NCBI GenBank assembly: GCA_018609825.1
Contig: JAHEOA010000071.1
Location: forward strand, 1-6,621
Length of the DNA: 6,621 bases
DNA from: Candidatus Bipolaricaulota bacterium
Lineage (GTDB): Bacteria; Bipolaricaulota; Bipolaricaulia; RBG-16-55-9
Direction of reading: 5' to 3'
Numbering within the stretch: position 1 is the stretch's first letter; every line of letters starts with the position of its first letter. Below the pieces are notes generated by a model. That model did not search any database. It saw only the letters and a program-made list of their open reading frames with translations, and was not told the DNA's origin. Below are positions 1-3,200 of the stretch, one piece after another. Position numbers and translations under genes: made by a program.

Positions 1-210
1 GTATCGCAGTTCGGTGACGTGCATCCCGACAGCGCGAGCGATCTGCAAGTTAGCTCTGTTGCGATCGATCCGGCCGTCTTGCAGAGCCAGATGTGCCTGG
101 CGGATGTCCTCGCGGACCTGGCGCTTGCTGGCCTGGATGTCGCCAACGCGCTCGCGATCAATCAACTCGTCAACGTCGACCTCGGCGTCAGTAATCAGGT
201 CAGTGCTCAT
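1..210 (-). CDS. Hypothetical charged protein, C-terminus beyond window
   Basis: I read 70 codons without a stop from an ATG at 208-210 to the window edge, so the 3' end is missing. The protein begins MSTDLITDAEVDVDELIDRE. It is rich in Asp, Glu, Arg and Gln and probably helical, with no membrane segment. Its ATG overlaps the TGA of the gene before it (ATGA, 207-210), which is typical of translationally coupled genes, so it is the third gene of the leftward operon. A GGGG run at 220-223, about 9 bases before the start, could serve as a weak ribosome-binding site. I do not recognise the family. The short basic/acidic helical pattern would fit a small accessory or DNA-associated protein, but nothing diagnostic is visible. 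Confidence 0.7.
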   Translation of the reverse strand, partial: MSTDLITDAEVDVDELIDRERVGDIQASKRQVREDIRQAHLALQDGRIDRNRANLQIARAVGMHVTELRY

Positions 211-749
211 TCAAACAACCCCAGCATCCCCTCTTGCTGGTCTTGCCCGTCCTCGACGATCTCCGAGACGTTGATACTCTTGACCAACATCTCCTGCTGG
301 AAGCCGTCTTTCGACCGACTGGCTCGCAGCGCCAGCCCGCGCAGCATCTCGGCGATGATCGTCCGCTGCTGGCCGGTCAGTGGCGTCACGGCTTCCGTCC
401 TGTCATCAAGGATAAACGCGCGCTCGTCGCCAGTAATCTCGCTTTCGGCTGGCGGGAAGTTTGAGCGAATCTTGACGTAAATCGCGCGCAACTGCCAGCG
501 GAGATCGTGGTACTCGGCGGCGTCGATGTTGCCCAGCACAAACGACTCGTCGAGCATGTTGTCCAGCAGGTTGATCCCTGCATCGCTCATCCCCGAGCGC
601 AGCAACTTGTCCAGGTACTCTTTTTTTGACTGGTCGAATGATTGCCCGTTTTGCAAGCCAGCCTTCGCGGCGGCGTTTTTCCGTTTCTCCTCTGCCTGCT
701 TTTCTGTGAGCTTTGCCCGCTCCTTGACACCGTTACCTGATTTACTCAT
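207..749 (-). CDS. Hypothetical soluble helical protein, 180 aa
   Basis: The protein has 180 residues and begins MSKSGNGVKERAKLTEKQAE. An in-frame start 57 bases upstream exists. I prefer the ATG at 747-749 because GGAGGG at 756-761 lies six bases before it and because it then overlaps the preceding stop by only 8 bases. Residues 1-45 are highly charged, basic and probably flexible. Residues 46-165 look like a compact, mainly helical domain with conserved-looking blocks (HDLRWQLRAIYVKIRSNFPP around 81-100, TGQQRTIIAEMLRGLALRAS around 125-144, RSKDGFQQE 145-153). There is no membrane segment and no Cys. It sits second in a leftward operon, coupled by overlaps to genes on both sides. I do not recognise the family; a virion-associated or accessory cytoplasmic role is only a guess. 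Confidence 0.85.
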   Translation of the reverse strand: MSKSGNGVKERAKLTEKQAEEKRKNAAAKAGLQNGQSFDQSKKEYLDKLLRSGMSDAGINLLDNMLDESFVLGNIDAAEYHDLRWQLRAIYVKIRSNFPPAESEITGDERAFILDDRTEAVTPLTGQQRTIIAEMLRGLALRASRSKDGFQQEMLVKSINVSEIVEDGQDQQEGMLGLFE

Positions 750-1128
750 TGACAACCCTCCGAACCTGTTGGCCGAGCTGTGACTGTCCCGCGACGAGAC
801 GCGCAAATTCGAGGACGCCCAGGATGACTGCCGAGGCGCCGACGAGTGCGAGCGTGGTCGGCCACGCCCACCGCATCGGGACGGGCGACGCCACGCCCAC
901 GACGGCCAGCACGAGTGCCCCGATCGTCAGCAATCCGGCCCACTGGACGGCCTGGTCGCGAGCCCTGGCGCCCAGCGGTGACTCCTCCTCGCGAAGCCCC
1001 GTCTGGATCAATTGCTCGAGCGCTTGACTGCGCGAGGGATAGCCAGCCGCCTCCGCATAGTCGTCGACGCGCTCGCGGAGATCCTCGTCGCATTTGCAGG
1101 TCAAGACATCGCTTCCTGCCATTGTCAT
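742..1128 (-). CDS. Ribbon-helix-helix protein with two membrane helices, 128 aa
   Basis: Residues 7-47 fit a ribbon-helix-helix (CopG/Arc-type) DNA-binding domain. A short strand (DVLTCKC) is followed by helix 1 (DEDLRERVDDYAEAAG) and helix 2 (SRSQALEQLIQTGLREE). Proteins of this fold bind DNA as dimers through the strand. After a linker, residues 63-83 and 88-110 are two hydrophobic helices separated by a short Pro-rich turn, then a short polar tail. The predicted topology keeps the DNA-binding part in the cytoplasm. It is the first gene of the leftward operon and faces the paralogue pair across a 113-base divergent promoter, a natural place for it to act; this is inferred. The start could be Met1 (1128) or Met3 (1122). 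Two Cys in the predicted strand are unusual and might be redox or metal sensitive. Alternative: the domain serves only for dimerisation and the protein is structural. Confidence 0.85.
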   Translation of the reverse strand: MTMAGSDVLTCKCDEDLRERVDDYAEAAGYPSRSQALEQLIQTGLREEESPLGARARDQAVQWAGLLTIGALVLAVVGVASPVPMRWAWPTTLALVGASAVILGVLEFARLVAGQSQLGQQVRRVVNE

Positions 1129-1161
1129 TAGTTACTGTGTCTTGATACATAAAGGCCAGGG

Positions 1162-1168
1162 GTATAAG
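1162..1168 (-). promoter_or_regulatory. TATA-like box of the leftward operon
   Basis: Read on the minus strand this is CTTATAC, about 35-40 bases before the ATG at 1128. With the usual archaeal spacing of about 27 bases, transcription would start roughly 10 bases before that ATG. A second AT-rich stretch (minus strand, 1144-1154) lies nearer the start codon and is a weaker candidate. Confidence 0.45.
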
Positions 1169-1206
1169 TGGCTATACAGCCGCGTCTGCGCTTAACTATC
1201 TGGCCG

Positions 1207-1216
1207 GTTTAAGTTA
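1207..1216 (+). promoter_or_regulatory. TATA-like box of the paralogue pair
   Basis: GTTTAAGTTA lies about 30 bases before the ATG at 1242, so the transcript would be leaderless or have a very short leader. GAGGTG at 1234-1239 resembles a Shine-Dalgarno sequence but leaves only two bases before the ATG, which is too close to be convincing. The region 1129-1241 is otherwise non-coding. Confidence 0.5.
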
Positions 1217-1241
1217 TTCAAGCGAGTCAGTACGAGGTGTA

Positions 1242-1640
1242 ATGCGGGGCAAACTCCTGGCCTTTGCGGCCACGGTCATCGCGCTCGTACAGTCACTCAA
1301 CAAGACGCTCGGCACGCAGCTCTGGCTGACGCTGCGAGAGATCCGCGAGTTTGGCATCGGCGCCAATCTCGACGCGATCGCTCACAAAAAGATGGACAGC
1401 CGCGGCCAGCTCGGCCTCCAGACCATCCTCGCGGCGATGGTCGTGGTCATCGCAGTATTCCTGACCACGATCGTCCTTGACAAGTTCGATCAGAGCCTTG
1501 GCTCGCCGTCTGACGCGAACCTGTCGAGTGCGCAAAACGACACACTCAGCGGCTTCGCCGATATGGCGAGCCTCGTCGCGCCGCTGCTGCTCGTCGCGAT
1601 CGCCGTCGTCATCATCGGCCTCATCAGACGGGTGTCATAA
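1242..1640 (+). CDS. Candidate VP1-like virion protein, first paralogue, 132 aa
   Basis: Seen: an N-terminal region of about 55 residues (an amphipathic or hydrophobic stretch at 4-19, then the charged segment LREIREFGIGANLDAIAHK). A junction SRGQLG follows at 53-58, then a hydrophobic helix (about 60-80), a polar loop with sequons NLS (93) and NDT (99), a second hydrophobic helix (about 110-128), and the basic end IRRVS. Known: SSV1 VP1 is made with an N-terminal pro-part that is cut off, leaving about 73 residues with two hydrophobic helices around a short loop, and its paralogue VP3 is encoded next to it. Here cleavage near Gly55 would leave 77 residues. Inferred: a major capsid-like protein of a spindle-shaped or related membrane-containing virus. 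The SRGQLG junction also resembles archaellin/pilin processing sites, so a pilin-like origin is the main alternative. Its TAA overlaps the next ATG by one base. Confidence 0.75.
   Translation: MRGKLLAFAATVIALVQSLNKTLGTQLWLTLREIREFGIGANLDAIAHKKMDSRGQLGLQTILAAMVVVIAVFLTTIVLDKFDQSLGSPSDANLSSAQNDTLSGFADMASLVAPLLLVAIAVVIIGLIRRVS
1310..1381 (+). repeat. 72-base direct repeat, copy 1 (copy 2 at 1708-1779)
   Basis: This stretch is identical base for base to 1708-1779, at an offset of 398. It encodes the conserved pro-region segment of the paralogue pair, starting at GTQLWLTLREIREFG. Identity at third codon positions as well as in protein points to recent duplication or gene conversion. Confidence 0.9.
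1576..1621 (+). repeat. 46-base direct repeat, copy 1 (copy 2 at 1980-2025)
   Basis: This stretch matches 1980-2025 exactly, at an offset of 404. It encodes the second hydrophobic helix (APLLLVAIAVVIIGL) of both paralogues. The loop between the helices and the first 23 codons have diverged, while this block has not. Confidence 0.9.
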
Positions 1641-2044
1641 TGAGAGCCGCAGTGCTGCGCGCACTGTCGATCCTCATCGCGCTCGTCCAGGCAGTCAACA
1701 AATGGGCCGGCACGCAGCTCTGGCTGACGCTGCGAGAGATCCGCGAGTTTGGCATCGGCGCCAATCTCGACGCGATCGCGCACAAACAGATGGACAGCCG
1801 CGGCCAGCTCGGCCTTCAGACGATACTGGCGGCGATGGTCGTCGTGATTGCAGCGTTCCTGTCGGTGATCGTTCTCGACAAGTTCGACCAATCCGTCCAG
1901 CTGTCGGACCCACCGAACAACACGCTGTCAACCGCGCAAAACGAGACACTGGCTGGCTTCGCCGATATGGTGTCGCTCATCGCGCCGCTGCTGCTCGTCG
2001 CGATCGCCGTCGTCATCATCGGCCTGATCCGGCGTGTGAGCTAA
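1640..2044 (+). CDS. Candidate VP1/VP3-like virion protein, second paralogue, 134 aa
   Basis: It starts within the stop of the first paralogue (TAATG, 1638-1642), so the two are translated from one message. Hand alignment gives about 77% identity to the first copy. Residues 24-49 and 51-71 are identical, covering the pro-region, the SRGQLG junction at 53-58 and the start of helix 1. The last 34 residues differ at only four places. Differences concentrate in residues 1-23 and in the loop between the two hydrophobic helices (about 86-100), which is two residues longer here. The loop carries sequons NNT (93) and NET (101), so glycosylation potential is kept although the sequence changed. The same architecture and the same capsid-like or pilin-like interpretation apply. 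Two versions suggest a mixed shell or a specialised minor component, as for VP1 and VP3 of SSV1. Confidence 0.75.
   Translation: MRAAVLRALSILIALVQAVNKWAGTQLWLTLREIREFGIGANLDAIAHKQMDSRGQLGLQTILAAMVVVIAAFLSVIVLDKFDQSVQLSDPPNNTLSTAQNETLAGFADMVSLIAPLLLVAIAVVIIGLIRRVS
1708..1779 (+). repeat. 72-base direct repeat, copy 2
   Basis: Exact second copy of 1310-1381, inside the second paralogue. Confidence 0.9.
1980..2025 (+). repeat. 46-base direct repeat, copy 2
   Basis: Exact second copy of 1576-1621, encoding the second membrane helix of the second paralogue. Confidence 0.9.
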
Positions 2045-2048
2045 CCGC

Positions 2049-2285
2049 TCACTCGGCCGGCACCCAGAAACTGACGCGGCGCTGGCTGTGTCGCTTTTTT
2101 TCGACAAACCCCTCACTTTCCAGTGTTTCGAGCCGGCGCTGAATCGTCCACCGAGAGACGTCAAACTCGTCGGCCAACTCGCGGACTGTGTAGGGCTCGC
2201 CAGGCTGCATGGCTGCATAGACTTCGTGCGGGCCGGGATCGCCTGGCGTGCGCGGCACACTCGCCGGGACGGAACACAGACGCAT
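2049..2285 (-). CDS. Winged helix-turn-helix transcription regulator, 78 aa
   Basis: The protein begins MRLCSVPASVPRTPGDPGPH. Residues 21-76 form a small winged helix. YTVRELADEFDVSRWTIQRR (32-51) is the helix-turn-helix with its recognition helix, LETLESEGFVEKKRH follows, and RRVSFWVPAE is the wing and end. It would bind DNA, probably as a dimer, in the cytoplasm. An upstream in-frame ATG at 2352-2354 would add 23 residues. I prefer the ATG at 2283-2285 because the longer version would place two of the CACAACGT sites and the promoter inside the gene. It converges with the paralogue pair (four bases between stops) and diverges from the rightward operon, whose promoter region carries matching motifs. 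Autoregulation plus control of the operon is the simplest reading. The ligand, if any, is unknown. Confidence 0.85.
   Translation of the reverse strand: MRLCSVPASVPRTPGDPGPHEVYAAMQPGEPYTVRELADEFDVSRWTIQRRLETLESEGFVEKKRHSQRRVSFWVPAE
2095..2101 (+). terminator. Possible oligo-T terminator for the paralogue pair
   Basis: A run of seven T lies about 50 bases after the stop at 2044. Archaeal RNA polymerase terminates at U-rich stretches without needing a hairpin. The run is also coding on the other strand (Glu-Lys-Lys of the winged-helix gene), so it may be coincidental. Confidence 0.3.
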
Positions 2286-2290
2286 ATAAT

Positions 2291-2300
2291 CAACGTTGTG
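2291..2300 (-). promoter_or_regulatory. Operator-like site 1 (CACAACGTTG on minus strand)
   Basis: CAACGTTG at its core is a perfect 8-base palindrome. On the minus strand the site reads CACAACGTTG, an exact inverted copy of the site at 2325-2334. It lies between the TATA-like box (2311-2318) and the start codon of the winged-helix gene, a position expected to repress that gene. Confidence 0.6.
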
Positions 2301-2310
2301 GTGCAAGCCC

Positions 2311-2318
2311 TTAGAGTG
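2311..2318 (-). promoter_or_regulatory. Weak TATA-like box of the winged-helix gene
   Basis: On the minus strand this reads ACTCTAAG, centred about 29 bases before the ATG at 2285, which would suit a leaderless transcript. The match to a haloarchaeal TATA box is modest. Confidence 0.35.
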
Positions 2319-2324
2319 TCCGCT

Positions 2325-2334
2325 CACAACGTTG
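2325..2334 (+). promoter_or_regulatory. Operator-like site 2 (CACAACGTTG)
   Basis: Exact inverted copy of site 1, with the palindromic cores 36 bases apart. It lies between the two divergent TATA-like boxes, so a bound protein could touch both promoters. Confidence 0.6.
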
Positions 2335-2349
2335 GGAATGATTCTGCCC

Positions 2350-2359
2350 CACAACGTGA
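2350..2359 (+). promoter_or_regulatory. Operator-like site 3 (CACAACGTGA)
   Basis: This shares CACAACGT with the other two sites but breaks the palindrome at its right end. It ends directly beside the TATA-like box at 2361-2370, where a regulator could block or recruit the basal transcription factors. Confidence 0.5.
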
Positions 2360-2360
2360 G

Positions 2361-2370
2361 TATTATTAAG
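2361..2370 (+). promoter_or_regulatory. TATA-like box of the rightward operon
   Basis: TATTATTAAG is the most AT-rich stretch in this intergenic region. With usual spacing transcription would start near 2393, giving a leader of about 12 bases before the ATG at 2405. No good Shine-Dalgarno sequence precedes that ATG. Confidence 0.6.
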
Positions 2371-2404
2371 TGTCTGCGCGCGTGATATAGACATAGGATA
2401 GCAG

Positions 2405-2866
2405 ATGTCTCGGATGGTCGTGGCCGTCGTCGGGCTGGTCCTGCTCGCTGGACTCGGGACTGTCGTGTTTCAGGCCAGTCTCGAATCCGGCGGCGAGCGC
2501 GTCAACCTGGAGGAGACGATCGCCAACGACTCGACGACGACGGTCGATAACAAGACCTACCAACTCGACGAGTCGGAGCGCTCGGATGCGTTTTACGATG
2601 CCGAGGAGGACGTGACGGTCTTGAATGAGACTGACGTTGAGATGACGGCCGGCCAGGACTACGAGTGGATCGTCGACAACGGCTCGTTGCGCGTCATCAC
2701 TGGCGGGCAGCTCGACGGCGCCGATAACGCGACCGTCCAGTACGGATTCAGCGAGGTGGACCCAGACAACCAGCGCGCTGTCTCACTGCTGTCGAACATG
2801 CCGACGCTGATCGGCCTGGCAGCGCCGTTGCTTGTCCTCATACTGTTCGCGAGATTCATCGGGTAA
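2405..2866 (+). CDS. Doubly anchored membrane protein with sequon-rich ectodomain, 153 aa
   Basis: Residues 4-22 are a hydrophobic helix near the N-terminus. Residues 25-128 are an acidic soluble domain that looks beta-rich (alternating stretches such as TYQLDE, DVTVLNE, YEWIVDNGSLRVITGG, ATVQYGFSEV). Residues 132-152 form a second hydrophobic helix ending FARFIG. The ectodomain carries five N-glycosylation sequons (Asn41, 49, 74, 92, 108), a high density that suggests it faces the outside. The C-terminal helix (MPTLIGLAAPLLVLILFARF) resembles in style the final helix of the capsid-like paralogues, including an APLL motif. It is the first gene of the rightward operon. Likely a surface protein of a virion, vesicle or host membrane. 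I do not recognise the family. The N-terminal helix could instead be a cleaved signal peptide. Confidence 0.85.
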   Translation: MSRMVVAVVGLVLLAGLGTVVFQASLESGGERVNLEETIANDSTTTVDNKTYQLDESERSDAFYDAEEDVTVLNETDVEMTAGQDYEWIVDNGSLRVITGGQLDGADNATVQYGFSEVDPDNQRAVSLLSNMPTLIGLAAPLLVLILFARFIG

Positions 2867-2876
2867 ACACAAACAC

Positions 2877-3200
2877 ATGGCAATCACACCAATCACACTG
2901 GCAACGATGGCGTTGCTGGCCGGCATCGCGTCGGTCGGCATGGCCGTCCGTATCGATCCGACAGCCGACCTTTTGATGCCATTCGTCGCAGCGCTACTGT
3001 GGGGGGCGGTGGGCCTCAGTGCGTTCGACGTGGTCGTCGACGCGACGTTTGGCGACGTTGTGACGCGGCCGATTACGCCGCTGGCCTGGCTGGGTATCGG
3101 CTTCGCGCTGCTGGCGACGCTCTTTGGCATTTACCAGCTCATCAGCAAGCCAGCCGAGGAGCTGGAGCAGTCTGACATGAGCTTTGGAGGTGGCCGCTGA
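2877..3200 (+). CDS. Small membrane protein with three helices, 107 aa
   Basis: Hydrophobic helices are visible at about 5-24, 32-51 and 67-89, followed by an acidic cytoplasmic-type tail (KPAEELEQSDMSFGGGR). Single charged residues (Arg25, Asp27, Asp51, Asp55) fall between helices. A longer in-frame version starting at 2832 would overlap the preceding gene by 35 bases. The ATG at 2877, ten bases after the previous stop, is the better choice because hydrophobic sequence begins immediately after it. No Shine-Dalgarno sequence precedes it, so it probably relies on coupling to the gene before. Its own last codons contain the ribosome-binding site of the next gene, and its TGA overlaps the next ATG. 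Family not recognised. A small membrane structural or assembly protein fits the context. Confidence 0.85.
   Translation: MAITPITLATMALLAGIASVGMAVRIDPTADLLMPFVAALLWGAVGLSAFDVVVDATFGDVVTRPITPLAWLGIGFALLATLFGIYQLISKPAEELEQSDMSFGGGR
3186..3192 (+). promoter_or_regulatory. Strong Shine-Dalgarno of the 1001-residue gene
   Basis: GGAGGTG ends seven bases before the ATG at 3200, the best ribosome-binding site in the window. It lies inside the end of the preceding gene and encodes part of its Gly-Gly-Gly-Arg tail. It fixes the start of the large gene. Confidence 0.75.

Noticed and set aside
621..627. T7 run as a terminator on the plus strand
   Set aside because: No plus-strand gene ends nearby; it is simply the Lys-Lys coding stretch of the minus-strand gene.
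1193..1216. Inverted repeat TAACT-N14-AGTTA, and GGCT-ATAC-AGCC at 1170-1181, as operators for the RHH protein
   Set aside because: The arms are only four to five bases and easily arise by chance; kept out of the feature list although the region is a sensible place for such a site.
1477..2142. A 221-codon plus-strand frame spanning both paralogues
   Set aside because: It is Arg/Ser-rich, out of frame with the two clearly related genes, and crosses their junction and the convergent regulator.
2049..2354. Longer version of the winged-helix protein starting at 2354
   Set aside because: The extra 23 residues are not part of the fold and would cover two operator-like sites and the promoter; the ATG at 2285 fits better.
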